Shown here: positions 22,736 through 34,558 of the stretch, piece by piece
Layout of the letters: every line of letters starts with the position of its first letter
Numbering within the stretch: position 1 is the first letter of the stretch
Source: Cymbidium sinense
Taxonomy: Eukaryota > Streptophyta > Magnoliopsida > Asparagales > Orchidaceae
NCBI GenBank assembly: GCA_021442155.1
Contig: CM038215.1
Location: forward strand, 280,414,413-280,478,412
Reading direction: 5' to 3'
Length of the DNA stretch: 64,000 nt
Notes under the pieces: model-generated
Told to the model about the DNA's origin: nothing
Databases searched by the model: none
Seen by the model: the letters and a program-made list of their open reading frames with translations, nothing else
Position numbers and translations under genes: made by a program

Positions 22736-24356
22736 TAATTAAAAGAACATATTAAAATTCTGACTAATATGCATAAAAAATGAGAAGACATGCTTTTGAA
22801 CATATTTCAAAAAACTAAAATAAATGCACACTTTCAGCCTTTTCTAAAAAAATAATTTCTCAAAATAAAGGCTCGGCTGTACATAAAAAATAAATCAATA
22901 GTATTTTAATAAAGACACATTCTTTATTAAGAAATAATAAATCAATAAATTTTCAAAAAAGGCACACTTTTCCTTTATTAAATAAAAAATATTCACATAC
23001 CTTTAATTGATATGAAGATCGTTCCACGAGAAATATTTACGAATGTTTTGTTCTAAAATCACAAAACATAAAAGCATATATATGATTAAATATACAAAAA
23101 AAACTAAATATTAGTACCCATGCAAGGTGTGTGTGTAATTTATCCTTAAGACTCAACTTCTCAAAAAAAAATATCAGTTCGATCTCAGATTCTCTAATCA
23201 CTTCGCCACGTAACGAGATGTGAGAATACAAAATGATGTAATAGGATTTTGGGTGCTTAACTATTAGTACCCATGAACTAATTGCATACGTTTTAATCAC
23301 CTTTTAAAAATAACAATTATCCAATTAAAAATCTTCTTGGCAGAGAATGATGGCCTAAAGATGCAGAACTCTGCAAAATATATCAAATATTTCATTAAAA
23401 TGGTTCATATTATCTCAGAATATAAAAAGAGATGGTGTTTTAGGAGAATCGCATTCATAGTTTTGTTTACTTAAACCAATATTGCCTTAATGGAATAATA
23501 AAGGATGACAATAAGTGGAAGCTAACCAAATATTTAAGAGTATGCCTACTAATTTCTAACAAATTGTACTTTAGAGCTCTACTTCCATCAATCAAAAAAA
23601 AGTTAGAAGATTAGTTTTAAAAGAATAACTATCCAAGAAATTCTTAACATCTCTTAAATTCTAGTTCTAACTGAAACTTTTTTTTTATGAAAGTGATTCA
23701 AAACTGAAACTTGTAAATGGCAGTCCATGTTTTCATGTTTTTCACACAACAATAATTCACAGGCATATATGGTGATATTTCAGATAAAGTCATCTATCAA
23801 CAGGAAACTCGCATCAAAATTTTCACATATTCCTTAGAATTCTAAGCATCGAAATAGAAAACTTCTTTATGAAGGTCGACTTATTCTGAGTATATCAACT
23901 AAATTAATTCGGTTTTAAAACATATAATCAATTGGATGATGAAGGCGACAAAGGAAGAAAAGATCAAATCGAGAACAAAAGTTGAAAAGGGGAAAAGTTG
24001 CAAATCTAAAAGACTTGGGAAAGGAAGCATTTATCCACAAAGACCTCGAACACTATTTTGTTAAAATTTTATAGTATCGAAAATTGAAGTTGAATGGTAA
24101 AAAAAATTAGATCACATATAAAGCACAAATGGTAAGATACAAGTCAACTGTCAAGAAAAAAAGATAAGAAAAGAAAACTTTATCAAAGAATCGAACAATT
24201 TTACAAAAGTTCAAAAGGAGACAAAATGTAAAGCAAGAATAGAAAACCCTAAACAAATTAAACAGATGTGAAAGAACTAAAGATCTTTACCCAAACCAAA
24301 TTACTCTAAGATTTAAGAATAAGAGAGCACCGAGAGCAAAGGATGGAAGATCTCAC
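22736..24356 (-). other. probable 5' intron of the hAT gene
   Basis: AT-rich, non-coding, bounded on the minus strand by a donor GCAG|GTGAGA at 24357/24356 and an acceptor TTTAATTAG| at 22735. Small open frames inside have no domain. Intermediate exons cannot be excluded. Confidence 0.5.
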
Positions 24357-24500
24357 CTGCAAAGCTAAGGATGAAAGAAGAGAGCTGAGAATGAATGGGC
24401 ATGGAGGAGGAAAGAGCGGTGGGCGAGGGTTTGGAAATGCGAGGGTTCCTAATGCTAATCCCCTAATGCGTGAGCAGGTGACGTGCCCCAGATTGTTTTG
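24357..24500 (-). promoter_or_regulatory. probable 5' untranslated exon of the hAT gene
   Basis: A short GC-richer block on the minus strand, with pyrimidine-rich leader sequence (CTCTCTTCTTTCATCC) ending in a strong donor site. It has no coding domain. The upstream limit is a guess. Confidence 0.4.
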
Positions 24501-25238
24501 ACTACTTTTGCATATCTTAAACAACTAATAAGTATGTTCACAAACATAAATAAATAAACACAAACAAATATTATGATTTAAGATTTATTTAATGATGAGC
24601 TTTAAGATTTTTTTCAAGCTTATTCAATGATATAAATGAATAAACATAAACAAATATATACAAACAAATAAATCTCTCAAATATAATTAAAATTATGAAT
24701 AAGTAATCTCAAAACTAATAAAACAATCGAATAAAAATAAAATTCAATGTATGTGTATTGTAAATTCAAAGATCCTTAGTGCCGGATCTTATAGATTCCA
24801 TAAAAAAGCTCTTATTCCTGTTGAAATATGATATTGACTTTTAAAAAAAAAACTTTAATTATTAGCCTCATATAAAAAATGCCATATGTCATTCATAATT
24901 ATAATAAGCAAGCACTTAATGCCATATGCCATGAGTATTTGCTTCCTACCACTGTCAAGATTCTATTTTTTTTCAAGAGGGATTCTAAAATTAAGTTCAG
25001 ACAAAGAATTTTTATTTTTTATTTTTTCTAACAAGGCCACATTGTCCCAAAAAGATATATGATCAAACAAAGCTCCATGACCAATAATTAATTAATTAAT
25101 AAAAAAATGTTTTGCATAGAAAGTTTAGGAGATAAAATTTCTTGTGTAGGCTAATCCACAGTATAAATTATAAGGTATTCATCATCATTAGTACAATCAA
25201 TCAAAAACCTTTGATCTTTCATAACCTCCCATCTTCTG
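24501..25238. other. AT-rich spacer with a repeat shared with 29.64-29.79 kb
   Basis: No gene. At 24515-24700, words such as acaaacataaataaata, atgatgagctttaa, and attcaatgatataaatgaataaa recur in order at 29640-29790 with differences. It may also include the dirigent promoter; I see no clear TATA element. Confidence 0.4.
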
Positions 25239-26351
25239 ATGGCTTCTATCTCTTTCCCTATTGCAATTTTCTTAGCCATCACTCTGCTTTTTACCTAGGG
25301 AACTATAGTACTGAGACAAATGAAGGAGAGACCAGGCTACATTTTTCATGCAAGAAAAGACTAAATTCCCCAATGCCACTATGATCAAAGTGGTGCCAGT
25401 CCAATCACTAAAAATGACCAGTCCAACAACATCGGTGATCTGTTTGTTTTTGATCATTCTATTACTGAGGGACGTGACCCATCGTCACGCCTTCTCCGCC
25501 GGGTGCAAGGCACAATCACAATCACATTGCTAGATGGTGATGCTGGGTTAATCACCTTAAACTTGGTCTTCACAGATCTCTATCCATGGAAAGGTAAAAT
25601 AATAATAATAACAATAATATCATACTAAATGAAGGAAGTGGATTTAGCTTTGTATGATTTAAATGTTTAGTATTATGTTAAGTTGTAATGGGTTGGCAAG
25701 GTTCCTTTCAATAAGAGTCACATTCAATCATACTAATCTTCTAACTAGTTTCAATTAGCAACCATCTTCTAAAAAAAAAAAAAATTATTCTAGTTTCTCA
25801 TATAGAATACAAAGTGATAGGATAGGATATAGTTTCAATACTATGTTATATTTACATATTTTAAAATTAAAAATTATGTATAATAATTAATTAAATCAAA
25901 TAAAAATGCATAAAAGGAGTGATAAGGAATTATAAGTATTAATAAATAAAAAAGATGATATATAAAATTGCAAAAGAAAAAAATGAAAGAGAAATGATAA
26001 TTAGAAGTAGACAAAGCAACATAAGAGTTGTGTGCCCATCACCTCTCCTCGTATATATCTAAAATGTTGAATATTGCACACTATTTTATAATGGAATATT
26101 GATGCATTCCTCTTTCATATAACTCTTTCTTTCATTATCTATCAAAATTTATTATTATTTATTGGTCGACAGGAAGCTCACTGACATTAATTGGGGGATT
26201 CTCATCCCATAAGGAGACAATAGAGTTGCAGGTGGTGGGGAGGACGGGTGGGTTCCGAGCTGCACAAGGCTTCGGTGTGGCGAGGACTTTATCTTCTTAC
26301 GTGTCAGATATCATCACCTTTGAGCCTGAAGTGGTTGCCTTCAACAAGTAG
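25239..26351 (+). pseudogene. dirigent protein gene, broken, two exons
   Basis: Exon 1 (25239-25593) opens with an ER signal peptide, MASISFPIAIFLAITLLFT, stopped by TAG at 25296-25298. In other frames it continues TRLHF, MQEKTKFPNATMIKVVPV, then GDLFVFDHSITEGRDPSSRL, RVQGTITITLLDGDAGLITL and NLVFTDLYPWKG. A clean intron (25594-26172, AAG|GTAAAA to GACAG|G) leads to exon 2: SSLTLIGGFSSHKETIELQ, VVGRTGGFRAAQGFGVARTL and the stop at 26351. These are the dirigent beta-barrel motifs, FGD..V.D..LTEGP..SS...GR.QG and ELPVVGGTG.FR.A.GYA. Dirigent proteins are secreted and steer stereoselective radical coupling in lignan or lignin synthesis. At least one stop and two frameshifts make it a pseudogene. 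The intron is unusual for the family, which is often intronless. Confidence 0.8.
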
Positions 26352-26520
26352 CTCGCATTGGAGTTTGGCTTAGAAATAAATGATTTGATATAATAATTAA
26401 AAGATTATTTAAGATAAGACCATATGTTTAATTTTTGGATTGGAAGCTTAATTAATTATGATCTTCTATTAAATGTTTAGAAAGCTGAGTTTAAACATAT
26501 TAAGACAATGATGTTTGGAG
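26352..26520. repeat. dirigent 3' flank repeated at 6750-6900
   Basis: The words gaaataaatg, atataataatta and ggaagcttaatta follow the stop codon in the same order as after the remnant at 6750. Confidence 0.6.
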
Positions 26521-28365
26521 AACAAACTTGAAACACCTTTTAGTTGGGCATTATTGGGGATTTTTGTGTTTTATATTTTGAGCTTTAAAAATTACTTCAT
26601 AAAATCTTTAGTAGAAAATATTAAAAGATGGTGATCTGTATATGTGTGTCAAAGAGCAGCTTGCTCTAATATAAGTTCATGAGAAGATTACAAAATATAA
26701 ATCAAAATATATTTATTCTAAGTATCTCTTTTAAATGAAATTTGCTAGAGAGTAATAAGTCCTTTTGGGTTAGGACTCTTCAAAAGAAGAAAATGATAAG
26801 AAATGAAATGTATGGTAGTGATTTAGCACAATAAATAGAAAATTCTAAATTATATGTATATATAATTTGAATATAAGACCTAATCTTAGAATAAGTTTGG
26901 GGAAAATATTTAACTTTCATAAAGAGATTTGAGGTTCGATAAAAATTAAGAAAACTTTTGTTAAAGATAAATAAATATGTTTAGATTCTTTTTTTATAGA
27001 ATTTTTAAAGAGTTTAAATTAGTCAAATATTAAAAAAAAATATGACTAAGTTAGATTTAGCCTAAAATTAGTGAACCACTTTATAATAGAATTAGATGAG
27101 CATTTTATAGGGGGCTTAAAGAAGATAAGATTATGAGTGATAAAGAGAAGAATGAATAAGAATCTCAAAATTAAATTCACTCTTTTATAATAATAATAAA
27201 AATTAAAATAAGGATAACCAAACTTATCACTCATCTAAGCAATAGGGGCTTGACCACTTTAAGATTGAAAGTACAACTTTTTTTTTTCTAAATCTAATCA
27301 TTCTTCATTTAATCAAAAATAATAAATAAATATTTTCTTATAATAACTCGTATGTAAATAAAAAAAAGGAGGCTAAAAGAAACTCCTTTAGAAAAGGAAA
27401 GGTTTATTAAATTAATTAATTACATGATTCCATGCAATTAATTAGTAATCACTCTTGCAATATATAAAATTAATTTTTCTGCCAATATTTAAACACGTAA
27501 AACTCTTTTGAAATTTTAAATTTTAAAAATTTTCATTTTAGCTTAAAATATTAATCATAGCATAGTCCGTACAATTAAAAATATAATTTTAAAACAACAT
27601 AAAATATTATTTAATTTAGATATTTTCATGCTTTCATGCTTCTTGTGATTGAGCTAGTTTTCTTGTTTAACTTTTTATAATTAACCCTATATTCCATCAT
27701 TTTATGGTAGCCAATAAAATCTTTTATAAAATTAAAATTTTATTATTATGCCAATATAAATATAGTATTTGTTACAGTGAGAGTTGAAAAGAAATGATTA
27801 TTATCTCAAATTTATGACATCACATGTCACAACCATCAACTAAAGTCTTCTTCTCAAAAGCATAATGAACATAAATATTTTTTTTTTATATTGTCTTTTA
27901 TTTTATGTGTTGCATATTTAAAGGATTAAACTTATATAAGATAACATATTAGTATCTTATACTTTTAAAAAATAATATTAAATACTTATATCTTTCACTC
28001 AAGCTTAAGATACAAAACTACCAAACTTTAATTCATCAAATTCATCGGTGGACCTTTACTTAGTAGAGGTGTAAGTCCCATCATAATGAGGTGGTGGTGA
28101 AGGAGAGTAGAAATTTGGCTTTATAAAACGTGAATGGTAGTACATAAATAGGCCTACACCTTAGGTAATGAGATAAAAAGGGGTGACAGTGTGGATATTA
28201 TCAGACTTAAATTGGTGATGTGATATGGGGGTCAACTAATAGTTATAGTGATAAGTCTATATAAATATGAAGTAGGTCTTCTTCTTCTTCTTGTTAAAGA
28301 TAAAGGTGATTAATTGATGTTCAGTTTATGAAAATATTAAAATTTTAACTAAGTACATGAAATGA
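26520..28365. other. AT-rich, no gene seen
   Basis: No coding frame with a domain. A TATA-like ctatataaatatg at about 28258-28270 stands ahead of a CTT repeat, but no gene follows it. Confidence 0.4.
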
Positions 28366-28740
28366 GGATTAGTTTTGATCTATAGCTCACTCTCTTTGTG
28401 TGATAGCTAATATTAATTAGCAGGGTTGAAATCCCTACTATACAAATCGACATAAACTTTATCCGGTATTAGATAAGATTAATTTTTATGCTAAGAAAAT
28501 GAACATTTAAACTTTCTCTTGAGACTAAAATAAGTTGTTAAGAAGCTACGAACACAAAAATATTCTATCTTTCAAAACTTTTTTCAATTAATTCCTTTTT
28601 TAGTAATAATGTTTAATACATCCCTAATTGTTTACATTTATTATCAACATCTTCGTTTATTTAAGTTGTTAATTCTTCCATCGCATATGAATTAAGATGA
28701 AACCTTTTTTGGATTAATAAAAGAAGATTTATATAGACAT
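28365..28740. repeat. copy 2 of the ~380-bp segment at 9370-9750
   Basis: See the copy at 9370. Similarity runs from gctcactctctttgtgtgatagc to tcgcatatgaattaaga. Differences are spread evenly with small indels, indicating an old duplication. Confidence 0.6.
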
Positions 28741-28759
28741 ACAGATAAATTTAATTAAA

Positions 28760-29820
28760 TCCTGAATACAACTACAACTAATTTTAAAATTATGTACATA
28801 CAATAATTATAATAAGGAAAATATTAGACTAAATTAATGCCTAATTTAATTTAAACTTAATCTGTATAGAAATATCTACTCTTAAAAACTGGTTGAGTTA
28901 CAAAAACTTATGATCTAAAGAATATTGTACTAATAAAAACTTATTTTATTATGTAAGCTATGTTTTTTGTGGGTGGATCTGTGTAAAGTTTGTGAATCTA
29001 AGATATAAAATGCATATCTAAGAAAAATAATTTAGATCTAAGAAACAAATATAAATCAAAACCAAGAAAGCCTTTTTGTTATTGATTATAACACAGATCT
29101 AATAATTTCATTTCAAAAAAATAAAACCTTCAACTCAGTAATTTTTAGAGTTAGAAAACTCTATATGAAACGTAGGAGAGTTAGAAGAGGTGATTTACCT
29201 TCAGATCTATAAAAGAATTGCAAAAATCAGGCCATAATCAAAAGATAAAAGCTGGCAATGCGGAAAAAGATAAAATATTTATAAGTACAGTAGTAAAAAA
29301 GCATATTTATTGAATTGAGCACTATACTATTTAATCTCTTTCATTTTTGTTCATACAATAGTTATTGATCTTGATTATGATCGGAATTTAAAATCTTGTT
29401 TAAGCATAGTTATTAGTTTTCTAATTAAATTTAAGCAAAATTTAAGCTTTAAGCAAACATAAGTAATTATGCTTTCAATGTTAAAAAATTAAACATATAG
29501 TGTAAATAGTAGACAAAATTAGATTTATAGCATAATTTCTTAGATTCTATTTAAAATATTTGTTGAAGTTAGAATATATGTTCAAATAAAAAATTAAGCT
29601 ATTATTAAATGAGCATTGCAAAGTGTTTTTGTCTAGCTATTTGTTAAACAACAAACAAGTGTATTCACATACATAAACCAATAAGTTAGTGTTTAATTTT
29701 GTTTATTGTTAGATGAGTTTTTAAAATTTTATTCCAAGTATATTCAATTATGTAAATAAATAAATATAAGCAGGTATTGTATGAACAAATTTCGAGATGA
29801 TTATCGAGTACATTTCGCTT
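28760..29820. other. AT-rich, no gene seen
   Basis: No coding frame. The last 150 bases carry the AT-rich repeat shared with 24.5 kb. Confidence 0.4.
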
Positions 29821-29864
29821 TCAACTCTAGTTGCAAGTCAAACTTTAATTAGATAATGCACTTA

Positions 29865-30793
29865 TTTTATAGGGGGCTTTACATACATAACACCTCAAAC
29901 TATAATTATACATCTAACACCTAAATTATCTTATTTACTTTTCAACGACCTAAATATCCCTCTCCCTATCTAAAATACCACTCCGTTAACTCGCGTCAAA
30001 AGCCCAATCCCGTGCCCTAGTTTAGGTCAATTTTTTCCCACAGTAGTTTTTCTCGTGTGGAATCCTATTCGGCGAAAGTCACCTCCTGTCAGACGAAGGC
30101 CACCTAAGCCCCTCACGATTCTGGTCACGGATTCTCGCATTGCACACCGATTATCATTTTTAATAGTTCTGGTAAGGTAAGTTGTTTCATTTGCAAGAAA
30201 ATTGTTGCTCGTGGGTAATGCTGTTCTCCCCACCCATCTTCTTCATCGCTCCTCTTCTTCATAACTCCTATCAAAACCCCAACCCCGTGCCCTAGTTCTT
30301 CTTGTTGTTCTTCTCACCCATCTTCTTCATCGCTAATCTTCTTCATCAAATCATTCGAGAACAAGTATATTTTTCATTTCCATTTTTTTCTATGCTGCAT
30401 TTTGCATTCTTTAGGTTTACTTATTTTTTCCTTAGACATTTATGGTGCAAAACACTTTACATCCGTAACTTTTTTTTTTTTTTGAGATATAATGAGACAA
30501 CTTTCAAGTTGAAAACAACAGCCAAAGAAAAGAAAAAAGTAGCTTTACATATGCAAAGCCGTCAGTCTCAAATTTACATCAAGTCTTCAGTTTAGATATA
30601 CAAAGCCAATTTTAAGTTTTAAAATGCATCTTCAAGGTTCAATATGGTATTTACATAAACAATACCTAGTAACTTAAATTATGTAGCTCCTCGACATGCG
30701 ATCTCATGTATTAATTATATAAAGAGTCTCCTTTAATTGCTCATTTACTTTGTAATTGCAGCATAATCAGCAACGACATATTGATATGGTGAA
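29865..30793 (+). promoter_or_regulatory. 5' region of the GRF zinc-finger ORF
   Basis: GC-richer than its flanks. A segment with ccgtgccctag and cacccatcttcttcatcgct words is repeated imperfectly: ccgtgccctag at about 30010 and 30286, and the cttcttcatcgct word at about 30237 and 30322. It probably holds the promoter and leader of the ORF that starts at 30794. A G-run and ctttacatacataaca word at 29870 could be an element terminus, but no inverted partner was found. Confidence 0.4.
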
Positions 30794-31132
30794 ATGAGTC
30801 GCTCGACCACATCAATAAGCAACATAAACCATCAAACTTATTGTTGTTGCAATTTACAATGTTTAATTTTCACCTCTTACAAAGGTGTAAATCATGGAAC
30901 AAAATTTTACAGATGCCCACGGAATAGAACAAAAGACGATTGTGATTACTTCAAATGGTTTGAAGAAGTAAACATTGTGACGACTCATATGAATCAATTA
31001 AGAAGGATAAATATAGAAAAAATTAGTCCAAGAAATATTGAATTCATCAAACTCGAGTTTCTACAAATTAAGCTCTTGTTAGTGATCCTAGTTGTGCTTG
31101 TAGGTTTTTTTGTCAAAGAGTTGTTATTGTAA
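30794..31132 (+). CDS. small GRF-type zinc-finger protein with C-terminal membrane segment
   Basis: A 112-residue intact ORF. After a Ser/Thr-rich start come the GRF zinc-finger signatures: CCCNLQC (about 18-24), FTSYKGVNHGTKFYRCPRN (about 26-44) and CDYFKWFEE (about 50-58), giving the C-x-C...F-x-C-P...C-x-Y-F-x-W pattern. GRF fingers bind DNA or RNA. Residues 65-90 are polar and may be helical; residues 92-112 (IKLLLVILVVLVGFFVKELL) are hydrophobic and look like a membrane anchor. Small GRF-plus-membrane proteins of this shape are widespread in plant genomes, often in transposon-rich DNA. It stands 2.3 kb from a MULE transposase on the opposite strand and may be cargo or an accessory gene. 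It is free of stops, unlike its neighbours. Cellular role unknown. Confidence 0.65.
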   Translation: MSRSTTSISNINHQTYCCCNLQCLIFTSYKGVNHGTKFYRCPRNRTKDDCDYFKWFEEVNIVTTHMNQLRRINIEKISPRNIEFIKLEFLQIKLLLVILVVLVGFFVKELLL

Positions 31133-31990
31133 ACTATGAATGTAGTTAAGATGAATGTGATTTAAGTGTAATTATTTTGTACAAAGATTGTGGAGGAAGT
31201 TATTTGTAACGGAATAGAAGTTAATCCTCTGTAGTATACTGTGTATGGAATGTGATGAATGTATTAGATTAGTTGTATCCCCACCCACAAGATTGTTTGG
31301 GTGGATACCCAGTGGAGGTATTCCAAGTGGAGAATGGTATTCCGAGTTTGCTTTGAACATATTTGGATTCTCCTTTTTAAAATTGTTTTTAGCATCTTAT
31401 TGCTACTTCCTTTGTATTGGTCAGCCTTTTTTGTTCGGGGGTTGAGCCTTTTTTGAAAATACCTTTGTGAAAACAAGATCTGATGGCTTGAATATCAGCT
31501 TTCTATCCAAATTGATGTTTGAAAAACTAGAACTTGTATTTCCACTTAACTTATCATCACCAGCTGAGCAACCATAAGAACTTACTTCAAAATCAACTGA
31601 ACCAACAAGACATGTTATAGTCTTGATTAAATCTAATTCAAAATAGTTGGCTTTCAATTTCAATTTTAATTTTAATTCAAATTTCATCAACAAAGAGAAA
31701 TCTAACTTCTTGCAGCAATTCTATCTCTACATGCATAAACAATTTTTCCCATCATCTGAAAGATTCTGATATAAAAACAAATTTCATCCAAAACATAATA
31801 AAACTTACTTTTAAAAAAAAATTAAACATTCCTCCTCTAAATCATCAACAAAATTCTATTGGAAACCAAAGGATTTGTCACCACATTCTTCACATTTACA
31901 CAACAAAGTTACGGAAAGAACTCGAAAACAAATCTGAAGCTAAACTGAACTGCTTCGGGCCTTGTTCATCCTGGCCTCCCCATGGGGTTT
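31133..31990. other. no recognisable gene
   Basis: Contains a 90-codon open frame on the minus strand (31421-31693) with a Lys/Leu-rich start and Ser-rich middle that I cannot assign. Nothing else is supported. Confidence 0.35.
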
Positions 31991-33250
31991 AGGGTTTTTC
32001 TTATAACAAAAAGATAGAAATTTTATTACTAGAAAAAAGGGGTATAAAGTCCTTAAAGAAAAAAAATCTCTAAACTAATACTCAAAGAGCTACAATAATC
32101 CTAAAGAGATGATTTCCCAAACTAATACAATAATAGAATAAAGATTTAAAAAAAGATGAAAAAGACCAACTCAACAACAACACTTGATGCATCTGAGAAA
32201 AGAGATAATCCTCCTGCAAGACTCCAAACCTATAAAAGAGCTCTGCAAGATACTAAAGAAAAGATAAGCATAAATAAATGAGAATAAAGATAAAGAACAA
32301 AGATAAGGAGTAGAGTAAGAAAAGGCTCAGGCTCAATTAATATCACCTCAATGAGCAACAATATATATAAGTATCTAAACTTCATAAAGAAGAGTTACAA
32401 TCATATATAATGATACTAACCAAGGATAAGAGAGAAAGAAAATATCAAAGCCAACACAACTAGTATACCTCAACCAAGGCAGTCAGTTAAAGACAAACAA
32501 CCAATAGAGTTCTAGGTCCTGCCACCAACAAAACAGAAACAACCAGCCAAAGAGCCACCCAACCAACCAAAGCCCATAAAATAGACCATCCACAAATAGC
32601 CGTGGACAAGATCAAGAACAACATGATCAGCAACAAAGTCACTACTAATAAGGGAAAAAACCAAAAGACAAACAACATCAGCAAAGCTAATAAACCAGCC
32701 CAAAAAAAGACAAGCCCAAAACCAAACAACACCAACGATTACCTCTAGAGCACTAGCATTCAAAGCCCTAAGGCAGAGAAGGCAATAGCCACCCTGCAAC
32801 AACCACCAAGCCATCACAGGCAGAGAAACCAATAGCCACAAAGCAGCAAAAACCAAGCTAACTGAGGCAGAGAAAACCAACTGCCACCTAATATCAAAAA
32901 CAAAACTAGCCTAAGCAGAGAAAATAGAAGCCACCAAGCAACAACCACTAAGCCAGCCCAAACAGAGAAAAAATAGCCACCAAGCAGCATCCACCAAGCC
33001 AACCCAAAATTGAAGAAAAACCCATCTCAGATAAGAAGGTAGACAACCAAACCCAAAGGCAGTACAACAACATCCAAAACCAAAAGGATGCCAACAACAG
33101 ATCCCAAAAGCAACCAATTGACCAATAGTCGATCACATAACCAACAAAGAATCGCAAGATCATGATCTAGCAAAGCACCAAGCTAGGGAATAAAAAAGGC
33201 CATAGCAAGACAAAAGAAATAGCACAAGACCATGCCCTGAATTCAGAATA
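31990..33250 (-). mobile_element. LINE-like 3' tail (tentative)
   Basis: On the minus strand the block is G/T-rich, with repeated TGGTTG, GGCTTG and TTGGCTGG words. It then becomes T-rich and ends with a TTTATACCCCTTTTTTC phrase, an AATAAA signal near 32020 and an A-rich end near 31995. That order resembles the 3' untranslated end of plant L1-type LINEs. No endonuclease or RT coding sequence is visible. The long hydrophobic open frames here are low-complexity artefacts of the G/T bias. Confidence 0.3.
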
Positions 33251-33486
33251 GAAATCTCACTATAACTAGAAGTGAGCCTTAGCCAAATAATGTTATCCAA
33301 AATATATTATTTGTAACAAAAATTAAAGGCTGACTACTATATAAGGCTTTTAATAAAAAAATGGATGTTTGTTGTCCTCCTAAAAAAATTCAACCTTTCC
33401 AAATCTATAATATGTCTGAAGTATTTGTACGCCAAATTGGGAGCTTAGCTCGAACACCTATGGTAGTACCCAAAGTATTGCTAGGT

Positions 33487-34558
33487 TCAATCGGTTGATG
33501 AACTTCTTCTTTCCACATGCAATGGGTTCTTATAAGAGCTTCTATGGTGTCCCCATAAACCACAATGGCAACATTTATAACTAATCTTTATTTTCTTTGT
33601 GCCCTCTAGAAAATTCTTGATTCTCCTTTTTTTTGGTCTACCTCATGGTTGCAATGAATTTGGAACACCAACATGCTCTCCATTAATCACTATTGTCCAC
33701 TGCTCTTTCCCTAGAATTGTTGAAATTGCTCCTTCGTAGGCTATTTTATATCAATACAAAAATAGATAATAAAGCATACAACAAAATTAACATCATAATA
33801 ATGTTAAAAGCATAGTATTACCTATGTACGTAATAGTGTTCATCAATGTAGGTGTGCCATAAGTTGTGTTGTTTTGTTTCAATGAAAGCAACACTATGTA
33901 TGCAAGGAAGTCTAGTTAATTTCCAAAAGCCACAGCTACATTCCTTTTCCTCTATGTCCACTTTATGACATTCATGTGTACCTTCGACCTTAGCCTTGGT
34001 TATTGTAGATTGTATAATAATAAAATATTCTTTTCTTGTTGTAATATCTCTAATGTATTTCGCAATATAAGGTACTAGTGGCCCTTTCCAGGTAGTGGAG
34101 TTTAACTTCCTCTGAGCACATTGCTCCAAAATCATCCCTCTAATCATATCGACTAAGTCAACCATAGGTTTACTTCTAGCTTCTTTTATCCAATAATTGA
34201 AAGATTCAGACAAATTATTTATGTTGTAATGATTTTATCTTACTAGAGAAAGTGGAAATGAGCTCAAATATAAATACACCTCTGAAAAATATTGAAAATC
34301 TCTTTAAGTTTAACACTAAAATCATGCTTGCTATAAGCGTTGGCGGCTATCCAAACCCAACTCTGGAGCTTGTGGCTTTCATCATAGTGAAAGTGCTTCT
34401 TCATATTCTTCCATAATTGTCTCATGCATACCTTGTGCTTGGCATTGAGAAAGACAATCTTCATGGTCTCACCTAGCCCCTTCTCCATATCTGATATGAA
34501 AGACAAATGCTATATTTCACAACTAAAACTTTGCGACAAATTTCTCATAAATCACTAT
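33487..34558 (-). pseudogene. MuDR-type MULE transposase, C-terminal half, truncated by an LTR
   Basis: Minus strand. At 34506-34264: SFISDMEKGLGETMKIVF, then HKVCMRQLWKNMKKHF and a W.AA.AY block, the usual MULE catalytic-domain end. At 34213-33818: SESFNYWIKEARSKPMVDLV, then CSCGFWKLTRLPCIHSVAF, a SWIM zinc finger (C-x-C...C-x-H), and DEHYYVHR before a donor site at 33822/33821. After an 81-bp intron, the last exon has YEGAISTILGKEQW, GRPKKRRI and a CCHC knuckle CCHCGLWGHHRSSYKNP, ending at the stop at 33487. The DDE N-terminal half is missing because a 5.4 kb LTR sits at 34559. Stops and a frame slip make it a pseudogene. Confidence 0.8.

Larger units (their letters stand above)
10093..24500 (-). 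mobile_element. hAT DNA transposon split by an LTR-retrotransposon
   Basis: The transposase reads on the minus strand, with its N-terminal half at 20756-22732 and its C-terminal half at 10246-10582, separated by the inserted element at 10583-20755. The left end shows the hAT-type terminal word TAGGGGCGGATCC followed by ATTTTTTCAG and a G-rich run. A matching inverted terminus on the right was not found. The right limit is set by a probable 5' untranslated exon at 24357-24500 and is approximate. The protein belongs to the plant group annotated as zinc finger MYM-type 1-like or TTF-type with hAT dimerisation domain. It is broken by several stops and frameshifts, so the element is non-autonomous now. 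Confidence 0.8.

Noticed and set aside
32487..33163. Several overlapping hydrophobic minus-strand open frames resembling membrane proteins
   Set aside because: They arise in all frames from G/T-rich repetitive sequence (TGGTTG, GGCTTG words) and have no domain or consistent frame.
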